From positions 1 to 36,705 of the forward strand of contig JAHFOI010000007.1 in NCBI GenBank assembly GCA_023266895.1: a DNA stretch of 36,705 nt, read 5' to 3'. Position 1 is the first letter of the stretch; each line of letters begins with the position of its first letter. The DNA is from Candidatus Woesearchaeota archaeon (GTDB lineage: Archaea; Nanobdellota; Nanobdellia; Woesearchaeales; ARS49). The position numbers were made by a program, and so were the translations under genes. This document shows positions 27,919 through 36,705 of this stretch, piece after piece. Under the pieces are notes generated by a model. The model saw only the letters and a list, made by a program, of their open reading frames with translations, did not search any database and was not told where the DNA came from.

Positions 27919-28215
27919 TTACGCCACAGCTTCTTGTTCTGGAGCAGCTTCTTCGCCTTCTTCAGAATAGCTTGGTACTGCCGCTTTGCTGATGATCATT
28001 ATATCGCCAATACATTTGACAAGTTGATGTGGAACAATTACACCTTTTGCATTACCAAGAACTCGTGCTAAAAAGCTTGCCTTAGTTGCACGCACGCGCC
28101 AACCATACACTTTTGTTTGAGTAAGTACTGCTTCTTCAATATCACCAAAATAGTCACCTGCATCAGTAAAAACTTTTACATCATAACACTCAGTTATTTT
28201 CTTCATTTTGAGCAT
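27919..28215 (-). CDS. PRC-barrel domain protein
   Basis: KVFTDAGDYFGDIEEAVLTQTKVYGWRV ... VIVPHQLVKCIGDIMII; GGTGAT SD-like sequence upstream. Confidence 0.75.
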   Translation of the reverse strand: MLKMKKITECYDVKVFTDAGDYFGDIEEAVLTQTKVYGWRVRATKASFLARVLGNAKGVIVPHQLVKCIGDIMIISKAAVPSYSEEGEEAAPEQEAVA

Positions 28216-28280
28216 GGAAATCACCAGATTTTATCGAGGCATGAAAGTATTTAAAGCTATCGCTACTTTTTTAGTCACTT

Positions 28281-28979
28281 ATGCAGTACAAGAACCTTAT
28301 TTTGATAGGTACCTCACATATTGCATCGCACGCTGCAACACATGTTCAGGAAACAATCCAAACACACTTACCAAATATTGTTGCTCTTGAGCTTGACAAA
28401 AAACGATTGTATTCACTCTTGCATCCCAGTAATCAAAAAATCTCATTACGTGACATACCACGCATTGGCATTCAGGGAACGATTTTTGCAATGCTTGGTG
28501 CATGGGCAGAAAAATCATTGGGCGCACAAATAGGGACGACACCAGGAGTGGAAATGCTTGCAGCATACACTGCTGCACAACAGTGCAAAGCGCGAATTGC
28601 ACTCATAGACCAAGACATAGAAAGAACATTGAAGGCAATTAAGCTCACATGGAAAGAACGCTGGCACTTTTTCATGGACATTCTTAGTTCTTTTATTTTC
28701 AAAAAAAATGTTGTGACCTTTGATTTACGCACAGTTCCCAATGATGAACTAATTCAGCAGCTCATCACTATTCTGAAAAAGCGCTATCCAAGTTTGCACC
28801 ACACCCTTGTTGTAGAACGAAACCAGTTCATGGCAAAACAGCTTGCTGCAATCCTGCGTTATGAAACAGAAAAACCCATAATTGCAGTCATGGGTGCAGG
28901 TCATGTGAAAGAAGTCATGATACTTGTGAAAAAGTATTTAAACACAACACCCGACAAGCGTGAGAATGGTCTTTCGTAA
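28281..28979 (+). CDS. TraB/PrgY-family protein
   Basis: LILIGTSHIASHAATHVQETIQTHLPNIVALELDKKRLYSLL; MGAGHVKEV C-terminal motif. Confidence 0.85.
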   Translation: MQYKNLILIGTSHIASHAATHVQETIQTHLPNIVALELDKKRLYSLLHPSNQKISLRDIPRIGIQGTIFAMLGAWAEKSLGAQIGTTPGVEMLAAYTAAQQCKARIALIDQDIERTLKAIKLTWKERWHFFMDILSSFIFKKNVVTFDLRTVPNDELIQQLITILKKRYPSLHHTLVVERNQFMAKQLAAILRYETEKPIIAVMGAGHVKEVMILVKKYLNTTPDKRENGLS

Positions 28980-29700
28980 TTACTGGGATAAAATCAAAAG
29001 ATATGCTGTGCCATCATCTAAGGAGTCACGAGAATTTTTTATTATTATTGCGGTGTTTGCGCTTATTGCCTCGTTTAATCAGTGGGGTAACACGACATTT
29101 GATGCAGTGCAAGGCCTATTGAATTATGCTGGAGCATTTATTTTGATTGCGCTCTCAGTTTTTGTGCATCATGCAGCACAACGGCTGATGGCAGTAAAGT
29201 ATGGTTTTAAGCCAAATCATGAAGTGTGGTGGACAGGTCTCATTATTGGTGTTGTTCTGGTGGTTCTTACGCAAGGAAAAGTGCAGTTATTCATTGCTTC
29301 AGGAATCACCATAAGTATGCTTTACCAGCACAGATTAGGCATTTCACGATACGGACCAGGAATACAACAGCACGCAATTATTGCGCTCAGTGGTCCTGTT
29401 GCAAATGCTTTTCTTGCAGGAATATTCAAAACAATAGAGCTTTGGATCATGCCCTCTGCACTCGCACACAATTTTTTCGTGTTTAATCTGTGGTTTGCCG
29501 CGCTTAATCTCTTACCTATCCCTCCTTTAGATGGTAGTAAAATATTGTACTCTTCGCGACTCTTGTATGTCTTTCTTATCATCACACTCCTTGCATATAC
29601 TGCATTCGCGTACTTTCTTCATTTTTATAGCTACGTTATCGCATTACTCATAGGAATAGTGGCATGGATACTTTATTATGTAGTATTTGAAAAAGAGTAG
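28960..29700 (+). CDS. Site-2-protease-like membrane protein with degenerate zinc motif (HHAAQ)
   Basis: S2P-like topology; FVHHAAQRLMA in place of HExxH; NLLPIPPLDGSKIL retained; overlaps the traB-like gene. Confidence 0.75.
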   Translation: MRMVFRNYWDKIKRYAVPSSKESREFFIIIAVFALIASFNQWGNTTFDAVQGLLNYAGAFILIALSVFVHHAAQRLMAVKYGFKPNHEVWWTGLIIGVVLVVLTQGKVQLFIASGITISMLYQHRLGISRYGPGIQQHAIIALSGPVANAFLAGIFKTIELWIMPSALAHNFFVFNLWFAALNLLPIPPLDGSKILYSSRLLYVFLIITLLAYTAFAYFLHFYSYVIALLIGIVAWILYYVVFEKE

Positions 29701-29761
29701 AAGTATGAATTTCTAAAATTGTAAGCTCAAGTCTTATAAACAATGCCAACTGCAAAAATCC

Positions 29762-31960
29762 ATGCCTGTGCTCAAAAACTTTACTCCGCGGCTGTATCAA
29801 GAAACTATTTTTGCAAATTGCACTCTTAAAAATTGTCTTGTTGTACTTCCCACAGGATTGGGTAAAACAGCAATTGCGATGATGCTTGCAGCACACCGCC
29901 TTCAAGTGTATCCTGCCTCAAAAACCATTATGCTTGTGCCAACAAAACCTCTTGCTGACCAGCATGCAGCATCATTCAAAAAGCACCTCAGCATAGCTGA
30001 AGAAAAGATCACAGTATTCACTGGAGATATTTCGCCAGCTGAGCGCGCAACATTGTGGAATACAGTGCAAGTTATTTTTAGCACACCTCAGGGTCTTGAA
30101 AATGATGTTCTTGGCAACAAAATCTCTTTGAAAGACGTGAGCTTGCTTATTGTGGATGAAGCACACCGTGCTGTGGGCGACTATAGTTATGTCTGGCTTG
30201 CACAGCAATATCAGCAGCAGGCTCAGTTTCCCAGAATTCTTGCGCTTACTGCATCGCCAGGAAGTGAGGCAGAACACATTGCAGAGGTTGCCAAAAATTT
30301 GTTTATTGAAAAAGTAGAAATACGCACTCCAAAAGATCTTGATGTTGCACCATATGTGCAGGAAGTGCACGTGCAATGGCTTAAAGTAGAACTCACTCCC
30401 GAACTTATTCAGGTGCAAAAACTTCTGAATACGTGTATCAGGCAACGTCTTGAACTTCTCAGCACTCTTGGATTACAAAACAGAGGTATGGTGAGCAAAA
30501 AAGATCTTCTGGGGTTTCAAAAAGAACTTCAGGCAAAAATGGCTTCAGGAGAACGAGACTTTGAGACACTAAAGGCATTATCAGTGCTTGCTGAAGCTGT
30601 AAAGCTGCATCATGCTCTTGAGCTCTTAGAAACTCAGGCAGTCATGCCACTTAATGCATATCTGGAAAAACTCATGCATGAGGGTGCTATGGCAAAAACA
30701 AAAGCTGCAAAAAATATAGCGCAGGATATCAATTTCAAAACTGCGGTTATTCATGTGCAAAATTTGTATGCCAACAACATAGAACACCCAAAAATGAAAG
30801 CAGTATCCAACCTTGTTTCTCAGGAATTCCAAAAAAACAAGTTTACAAAAATAATGATATTTACACAATTTAGAGACACTGCGATAAGAATACAAAAAGA
30901 ACTTGAACATGTGAGTGGTGTTGTAAGTGCTGTGTTTGTTGGGCAAACAAAAAAGGGCCTGACTGGTCTCACGCAAAAACAACAGGCTGAAATGCTTGCA
31001 CAATTTAGAGATGGCTTTTTTACAGTGCTTATTGCAACATCAGTTGGTGAAGAAGGTCTTGACATACCTAAAGTTGACACAGTGATATTTTATGAACCTG
31101 TACCTTCTGCCATACGACAAATTCAGCGCAGAGGACGAACAGGCAGGCAGGAGAAAGGTAGTGTTATTATTCTCATGACGAAAAACACGCGTGATGAAGC
31201 CTATCATTGGGCTGCAGTACGCAAAGAACATGCGATGCACACTCTTCTTGAATTACCAACATCGCAAAAAGAACATATTCCGGTAGCACAAACAACACTT
31301 TCTCAACATGCACTGCTTGAAGAAAAAACAGTTGTGTACGCAGACTATAGAGAAAAAGCAAGTGGTGTCGTGCGAGAACTTCATGCACTTGGTACTGACA
31401 TAAAATTAGAAATGCTTCACACTGCAGACTACGTGTTGAGTGGTCGAGTTGGTGTGGAATTTAAAACTACTGAAGATTTTGTGAACAGTATTATTGATGG
31501 CAGGCTACTTGAGCAAGTAAAGCAGTTACGCGAACACTTTATTCGTCCCTTGCTTATTATTGAAGGAACCAGCGACATGTATGCGGTGCGTAATATTCAC
31601 CCTAATGCAATACGAGGCATGATTGCAACCATAATTATTAGTTATGGAATTCCTCTCATCCAAACACGTGATGCAAAAGAAACCGCATCACTCTTGCTGA
31701 CTATTGCACGCAGAGAACAAGAAGACAAAAAACCATTTAATCCGCACACCTCAAAAAAACCAATGAACACCAGAGAAGCTCAGGAATACATTATTGGTGC
31801 ATTTCCAAACATAGGCCCTCAGCTTGCAAAAGAATTGCTTGTGAAGCTGAAGACAGTCAAAAACATCGTAAATGCAAGCATGCAAGAATTGCAAAATGTT
31901 GAAGGTGTAGGTGAGAAGAAAGCCACTGGCATAAAAGAAGTAAGTGAAAAGGAGTATTAA
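29762..31960 (+). CDS. Hef-like helicase-nuclease (SF2 helicase + ERCC4 nuclease + HhH)
   Basis: LPTGLGKTAIAM, VDEAHRAVG, QIQRRGRTGR; ERCC4 region VYADYREKASGVVREL...DYVLSGRVGVEFKTTEDFVNSIIDGRL; C-terminal HhH NIGPQLAKELL/NVEGVGEKKA. Confidence 0.93.
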   Translation: MPVLKNFTPRLYQETIFANCTLKNCLVVLPTGLGKTAIAMMLAAHRLQVYPASKTIMLVPTKPLADQHAASFKKHLSIAEEKITVFTGDISPAERATLWNTVQVIFSTPQGLENDVLGNKISLKDVSLLIVDEAHRAVGDYSYVWLAQQYQQQAQFPRILALTASPGSEAEHIAEVAKNLFIEKVEIRTPKDLDVAPYVQEVHVQWLKVELTPELIQVQKLLNTCIRQRLELLSTLGLQNRGMVSKKDLLGFQKELQAKMASGERDFETLKALSVLAEAVKLHHALELLETQAVMPLNAYLEKLMHEGAMAKTKAAKNIAQDINFKTAVIHVQNLYANNIEHPKMKAVSNLVSQEFQKNKFTKIMIFTQFRDTAIRIQKELEHVSGVVSAVFVGQTKKGLTGLTQKQQAEMLAQFRDGFFTVLIATSVGEEGLDIPKVDTVIFYEPVPSAIRQIQRRGRTGRQEKGSVIILMTKNTRDEAYHWAAVRKEHAMHTLLELPTSQKEHIPVAQTTLSQHALLEEKTVVYADYREKASGVVRELHALGTDIKLEMLHTADYVLSGRVGVEFKTTEDFVNSIIDGRLLEQVKQLREHFIRPLLIIEGTSDMYAVRNIHPNAIRGMIATIIISYGIPLIQTRDAKETASLLLTIARREQEDKKPFNPHTSKKPMNTREAQEYIIGAFPNIGPQLAKELLVKLKTVKNIVNASMQELQNVEGVGEKKATGIKEVSEKEY

Positions 31961-32817
31961 ATTTTCATCGCTCTCAGTCTTCTTGCGCGTTCAGCAATCG
32001 GTGGATGTGTTGAAAACAAGGAAAGTAATGCTGTTGCGTTGAATGGATTTGCAATAAACAAGCTTGATGTCGCAGCAATTGATGCACTTTGCTGCATGGG
32101 ATGTTGGTGGATGCCTGACTCTAGTTTTTCAAGTGCACGAGCAAGTGCTTCAGGATTTTTTACCACGCGAGCACTTGCTTCGTCAGCGCCATATTCACGG
32201 CTGCGACTAATGGCAAGTTGAATAATCAATGCTGCGATTGGTGCAAGAATAGCAAGTGCAAGCATGCCAAATATAGATCCACCACTATTTTCTCTATCAT
32301 TGCGCATACCTCCGAATAGTGCTGCAAACTGGGCCATATTTGCAACATAACTAATAACTGCTGCAATTGTTGCTGCAACAGTTGTCACAAGAATGTCTCT
32401 GTTTGTGACATGGCCAATTTCGTGGCCTATGACACCTTTGAGTTCTTCTTTTGTCAGGAGTTGCAAGATACCTTGCGTGCATGCTATCGCTGCATGAGAA
32501 GGGTTACGGCCTGTAGCAAATGCATTAGGTGTTTGTATTGGAGCAATGTATATTTTTGGTTTAGGAATGTGCGCTGCATGTGCAACTTCTTCAACAATTT
32601 TGTGTAGTTCAGGAAAATCAGTTTTCTTTGCTTCTTTTGCACCATACATGAATAACACGATTTTATCGCTCCAAAAATACGTGATTGCATTCATCACAAT
32701 TGCAATTACGAGAGCAACAGTTAATCCGGTTGTTCCGCCAAGAAGCCTACCTACCGTAAGCATGATTGCGGTAAGCACACCAAGTAAAAGAATAGTTTTT
32801 ATTTGATTCCACACCAT
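31957..32817 (-). CDS. htpX: HtpX-like M48 membrane metalloprotease
   Basis: NAFATGRNPSHAAIACTQGIL, IGHEIGHVTNRDI, SREYGADEASA. Confidence 0.93.
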   Translation of the reverse strand: MVWNQIKTILLLGVLTAIMLTVGRLLGGTTGLTVALVIAIVMNAITYFWSDKIVLFMYGAKEAKKTDFPELHKIVEEVAHAAHIPKPKIYIAPIQTPNAFATGRNPSHAAIACTQGILQLLTKEELKGVIGHEIGHVTNRDILVTTVAATIAAVISYVANMAQFAALFGGMRNDRENSGGSIFGMLALAILAPIAALIIQLAISRSREYGADEASARVVKNPEALARALEKLESGIHQHPMQQSASIAATSSLFIANPFNATALLSLFSTHPPIAERARRLRAMKI

Positions 32818-32946
32818 AAACGCAACAACGAAAAGATTGCTTAAATAGTTTGTGAACCAGAAATTTTAACTGTTCTTCTTAAAAAACACAAATGAAGAAA
32901 AAAACTTGCACACAACCTATATAAGTGTTCAGGTTTTGTTAAAACC

Positions 32947-34320
32947 ATGATCTCTCTTTCCACATCACTCAAATATTACAAGCGTAAAGATGTTCAGGAA
33001 GCATTGGTGCGAGAAGCTGGAGAGCGCGAGATTGCTGTAAAGTATGGAGATACAGGGTTTGGCAAGCGACCTGATGTATTACGTTACCCTGCAGATGTTC
33101 TTGAATTTGCCAAGCAGGGAGCAACTTCATTTCATTGTAGTGAAGAATTGTGGCATAATCCTTTGCAGGTCACTACAGGAATGCCGAGACAAGAGCTTGA
33201 CAATCTTAGAAAAGGCTGGGATCTGCTTATTGACATAGACTGCTCTTGGTTTGAATACAGTCAAGCAGCAGCACACATTATTTGTCAGGCATTTGAACAT
33301 CATGGCATACAACATTTTGGTCTCAAGTTTTCAGGTAATCATGGTTTTCATATTGGTATTCCATGGAAGGCCATTCCTGAGCAAGTGCAGAATAAACTTA
33401 CCAAAAACCAGTTTCCTGAAGGACCGCGCATGATTGCAGCATATTTGCAGGAATTTACTCGCAATGCTCTTGCACAATTTCTGCTTTCTCAAGAAACAAT
33501 ACAGCAAATGAGTGCAAAAACGAAAAAAGGAGTTGAAGAACTTATCATTCATGGAAAGTTTGATCCTTACAAAATACTTACTATAGATACTGTACTTATT
33601 GCTTCTCGGCACCTGTATAGAATGGCATATAGTCTTAATGAAAAATCAGGATTGGTAAGCATCCCTCTAGAGCCTAAAGAGATTTTATCGTTTAAACGTG
33701 AGAATGCCGCGCCAGAAAAAGTGCTTGTTCAAAAAAAGTTTCTGAGCACTGACCATGTGCTTATGGGTGAAGCAAAACAATTATTTGTTCAAGCAGATGA
33801 TTACCATCCACGTACAGAACAGGAATACTTGTCTGAAAAAAAAGAATTTATTGATAATGTATCACCACAGGCTCAGGTATCACTACAATACTTTCCGCCA
33901 TGTATGCAAAACATACTCAAACCCCTTCAAGACGGAAAAAAAAGAAGCATGTTTGCCTTGATTAATTTTCTTCACAGTGTTGGCTGGAATCATGAACAAA
34001 TAGAAGTACTTCTCAAGGCCTGGAACAAACAGCACCCTCAGCCCTTGCCAGAAGTGCTTATTCTGGGACAAGTCAGGTATCATAAGCAACAAAACAAGAA
34101 AAATCTTCCACCAAACTGCTATAATAGACAATACTATGTAGAATTAGGTTTTTGCAAGCCAGACAATTTTTGTGCACGTATCAAGAATCCTGCAAGTTAT
34201 GCCATATTTAAGCAACGGACAATAACTGAGTTGGAGAAGAAACCAGCTAAAACAAAAAAAAGCAAAGAGCCAACACAAGAAAAAGAACAGTTAAAAAGCA
34301 AAGAAAATACCTCTTCTTGA
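32947..34320 (+). CDS. priS: Archaeo-eukaryotic primase: PriS catalytic domain fused to a PriL-CTD-like Fe-S region
   Basis: LLIDIDCSW (DxD), KFSGNHGFHIGIPW, IASRHLYRMAYSLNEKSGLVS; then FPPCMQNIL ... NCYNRQYYVELGFCKPDNFCARIKNPASY with four Cys. Confidence 0.9.
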   Translation: MISLSTSLKYYKRKDVQEALVREAGEREIAVKYGDTGFGKRPDVLRYPADVLEFAKQGATSFHCSEELWHNPLQVTTGMPRQELDNLRKGWDLLIDIDCSWFEYSQAAAHIICQAFEHHGIQHFGLKFSGNHGFHIGIPWKAIPEQVQNKLTKNQFPEGPRMIAAYLQEFTRNALAQFLLSQETIQQMSAKTKKGVEELIIHGKFDPYKILTIDTVLIASRHLYRMAYSLNEKSGLVSIPLEPKEILSFKRENAAPEKVLVQKKFLSTDHVLMGEAKQLFVQADDYHPRTEQEYLSEKKEFIDNVSPQAQVSLQYFPPCMQNILKPLQDGKKRSMFALINFLHSVGWNHEQIEVLLKAWNKQHPQPLPEVLILGQVRYHKQQNKKNLPPNCYNRQYYVELGFCKPDNFCARIKNPASYAIFKQRTITELEKKPAKTKKSKEPTQEKEQLKSKENTSS

Positions 34321-34407
34321 GTTTCTTCCAAAAATTTTTGTGATACTTGTTTGCGTTTAGCCAGCCTCTAACAAACCTTTATAAATCCCTCCTTGTTTTC
34401 ATGAACA

Positions 34408-34486
34408 ACTAGCGAGCCTGAACCCTAGTTCAGTACAAGTCTAGAGTATTCAAGACTTTCTAGAACCTCAGGCTCTTGGAGTATAC
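34408..34486 (+). promoter_or_regulatory. Candidate structured 5' leader of the ribosomal protein operon
   Basis: TATA-like CTTTATAAAT at 34377-34386 lies about 105 nt before the uL3 ATG; GAGCCTGA (34414-34421) pairs with TCAGGCTC (34468-34475), with inner hairpin TGAAC-CCTA-GTTCA and AAGTCT/AGACTT. Confidence 0.5.
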
Positions 34487-35461
34487 ATGCCACGAATTAG
34501 ATTTCCCAGACGCAGCAGCTTGCAATACTGGCCTCGCAAACGAGCCCGGCGACACTTTGCAGCAATACGTAACTGGCCATCTCAAAAAGACGCAAAACCT
34601 GTTGGCTTTGCAGGCTACAAGGTTGGCATGCTTCATGCAACAATACAGGATAATAAAGCGACGAGCATGACAAAAGGAACAGAAATTGTCATACCACTCA
34701 CAGTCATTGAGTGTCCTCCAATCACAATTATTGGTATACGTACCTACACAAAAGATGCGTATGGTAGGCATCCAACTCACACTCTTTTTGCAGAAAAACT
34801 TGACAAAGAAATTGGAAGAACAATTCTTCTGCCAAAAAAACAAACTGCCTCAATTGCGAACATCAAACCTGAAGAGCTCTCAGATGTTCGACTTATTATT
34901 GCAACACAGCCTAAGCTCACGAGCATAGGTAAGAAAAAGCCTGATGTGTTTGAGCTTGCAATTGGAAGTTCCACTGTAGCAGATAAGCTCGCCTATGCAA
35001 AAAACATGCTTGGCAAAGATATTACCATACAAGACATTATAACTGAAGGAATGCATGTAGATACTCATGCGATTACCAAAGGACGAGGGGTGCTCGGTCC
35101 AGTGCAGCGACATGGCGTGAACATACGTCATCACAAAAGTGAAAAAACAAAGCGTGGACCAGGAAGTCTTGGACCCTGGCATGGAACCTTTAACTGGCCT
35201 GTTGCGCACCAAGGTCAAGCGGGGTATTGGCAACGTACAGAATTTAATAAATGGATTGTGCGTGTGTCAAAAACACCTGAAGGTATTAATCCTAAATCAG
35301 GATGGCTCAGGTATGGTAATATCAAAAATTCATACATTCTTCTCAAAGGAAGTATTGGTGGGCCAAGCAAACGCCTTATCACGCTCACCCAGCCCATACG
35401 CCCGCCAAAACAACCAATGCAGCAGCCAGGACAAATCACGTGGTTGAGCACTGAGGCATAG
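34487..35461 (+). CDS. rpl3: Large ribosomal subunit protein uL3
   Basis: MPRIRFPRRSSLQYWPRKRARR ... FAGYKVGMLH ... GHGVNIRHHKSEKTKRGPGSLGPWHG-like core (ORF reads RHGVNIRHHKSEKTKRGPGSLGPWHG). Confidence 0.95.
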   Translation: MPRIRFPRRSSLQYWPRKRARRHFAAIRNWPSQKDAKPVGFAGYKVGMLHATIQDNKATSMTKGTEIVIPLTVIECPPITIIGIRTYTKDAYGRHPTHTLFAEKLDKEIGRTILLPKKQTASIANIKPEELSDVRLIIATQPKLTSIGKKKPDVFELAIGSSTVADKLAYAKNMLGKDITIQDIITEGMHVDTHAITKGRGVLGPVQRHGVNIRHHKSEKTKRGPGSLGPWHGTFNWPVAHQGQAGYWQRTEFNKWIVRVSKTPEGINPKSGWLRYGNIKNSYILLKGSIGGPSKRLITLTQPIRPPKQPMQQPGQITWLSTEA

Positions 35462-35463
35462 CA

Positions 35464-36270
35464 ATGAACATACCAATTATGAACAAAGAAGGAAAAACAA
35501 CAGGCACGATCAGTCTGCCAGTGCAGTTTTCAGAAACTATACGTCCAGATCTTATTCGAAGAGCTGTTGAAGCAATTTGGGCAAACACACGTCAACCCTA
35601 TGGTACAGATCCACGTGCAGGAAAACGTGCAAGCGCAAAGCTTTCACGACGAAGACGTAATTATAGAGGTGCATATGGTCATGGTATTTCACGCGTACCA
35701 AGAAAAATAATGAGCAAAAACGGCACCAACATGAACTGGACAGGTGCATTTGCGCCGTGTACTGTTAAAGGCTATCGCGCACATCCGCCAAAGGTAACAA
35801 AAGACTGGAAACATGCGCTTAACACGCAAGAACGAAGAAAAGCATTACGTTCAGCGCTTGCGGCAAGCATGCAGCCAAGTTTAGTGAGTGCACACGGTCA
35901 TAAACTACCTGCTCAATATCCACTTGCACTTGCCACTGACACTGAAGAAATTACAAAATCAAAAGACGTGCAAGAATTGCTCATCAAACTAGGGTTTGAA
36001 CAAGAATTACTCCGTGCAGCAACGAAAAAAATCAGGGCAGGTAAAGGAAAAAATAGAACTCGTCCCTATAAAAAAAGAAAAGGGCCTCTTTTAGTTGTTG
36101 GTGCAAACTGTAATCTTAGTCGTGCAGCTCGAAACATTCCAGGTGTGGATATTGTTTCAGTAAAACAGCTCAACACGCAGGTGCTTGCACCAGGTGCTAT
36201 TGCAGGAAGGCTTACCTTATTCACAGAACACGCGCTTACAACACTTACAACAGAGAGGCTTTACACATGA
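35464..36270 (+). CDS. rpl4: Large ribosomal subunit protein uL4
   Basis: AGKRASAKLSRRRRNYRGAYGHGISRVPRK; KGPLLVVG; order after uL3. Confidence 0.94.
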   Translation: MNIPIMNKEGKTTGTISLPVQFSETIRPDLIRRAVEAIWANTRQPYGTDPRAGKRASAKLSRRRRNYRGAYGHGISRVPRKIMSKNGTNMNWTGAFAPCTVKGYRAHPPKVTKDWKHALNTQERRKALRSALAASMQPSLVSAHGHKLPAQYPLALATDTEEITKSKDVQELLIKLGFEQELLRAATKKIRAGKGKNRTRPYKKRKGPLLVVGANCNLSRAARNIPGVDIVSVKQLNTQVLAPGAIAGRLTLFTEHALTTLTTERLYT

Positions 36271-36527
36271 ATCCTCATGACATACTAAAATATCCTGTTG
36301 CAACAGAAAAAGCAATTCGTATGCTTGAAGCAGAAAACAAGCTTATCTTTGTTGTAAGCAAAAAAGCAACAAAAGATGAAATCAAACAAAGTGTACAACA
36401 GCTTTTTAAGGCAACCGTCATGACGGTTAATACAACAATCACTCCACAGGGAATTAAACAGGCATACATTAAACTCTCGGCAAATAGTCCTGCGATAGAC
36501 ATTGCAACAAACTTAGGAATCATGTAA
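36267..36527 (+). CDS. rpl23: Large ribosomal subunit protein uL23
   Basis: PHDILKYPVATEKAIRMLEAENKLIFVVSKKATKDEIKQSVQQLF; order after uL4. Confidence 0.94.
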   Translation: MNPHDILKYPVATEKAIRMLEAENKLIFVVSKKATKDEIKQSVQQLFKATVMTVNTTITPQGIKQAYIKLSANSPAIDIATNLGIM

Positions 36528-36528
36528 C

Positions 36529-36705
36529 ATGGGAAAAACACTCATACAGCAAGCACGAGGAAAAGGTGGTCCAGGCTATCGCGCACTCTCATTTAGGTAC
36601 AAAGGAGTTGCACGATTGCCAACACTCACTCAACCAAAACAAGGCGTAATTACTGATATCGTAAAATGTCCAGGACACCTTGCGCCACTTGCAGAGATAG
36701 CATAT
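36529..36705 (+). CDS. rpl2: Large ribosomal subunit protein uL2 (5' part, runs off the window)
   Basis: My translation: MGKTLIQQARGKGGPGYRALSFRYKGVARLPTLTQPKQGVITDIVKCPGHLAPLAEIAY, uL2 N-terminus. Confidence 0.92.
   Translation, partial: MGKTLIQQARGKGGPGYRALSFRYKGVARLPTLTQPKQGVITDIVKCPGHLAPLAEIAY

Noticed and set aside
31957-31960. 4-nt convergent overlap of Hef-like and htpX stop codons (TTAA)
   Set aside because: A simple compact-genome tail-to-tail overlap, not informative by itself.
1-36705. CRISPR arrays, prophage or integrated plasmid genes
   Set aside because: I saw no regularly spaced direct repeats, cas, integrase or phage structural genes.

Overview
The window looks like a compact, AT-rich chromosomal segment from an archaeon, probably DPANN/Woesearchaeota-like. 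The lineage is an inference from gene content: CDC48, TFIIB, PCNA, a fused PriS-PriL primase, Hef-like helicase-nuclease, SecD/SecF, intron-bearing tRNAs and the start of a uL3-uL4-uL23-uL2 operon. I support about 40 protein-coding genes, two intron-containing tRNAs (best read as Val-CAC and Gly-CCC), a lone 5S rRNA, a VapBC pair, a truncated ridA remnant and a small TIR/TSD-bounded insertion. Many genes have a TATA-like box about 24-27 nt before the start codon, suggesting leaderless transcripts. The strongest candidates for a second look are: (1) a carbamoyltransferase cassette at 20942-24451 with a SxtJ-like protein apparently split into two overlapping ORFs, an SGNH protein and an unlisted 53-aa DUF5989-like ORF; (2) a 165-bp MITE-like element with perfect 15-bp TIRs and a 9-bp TSD just upstream of that cassette's promoter; (3) a B-box-like zinc finger / helical solenoid / coiled-coil trio; (4) a degenerate S2P-like protein (HHAAQ) coupled to TraB; (5) a structured leader before uL3; (6) an NFACT-N-only NEMF homolog. 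All family calls were made by eye from motifs, with no database search.
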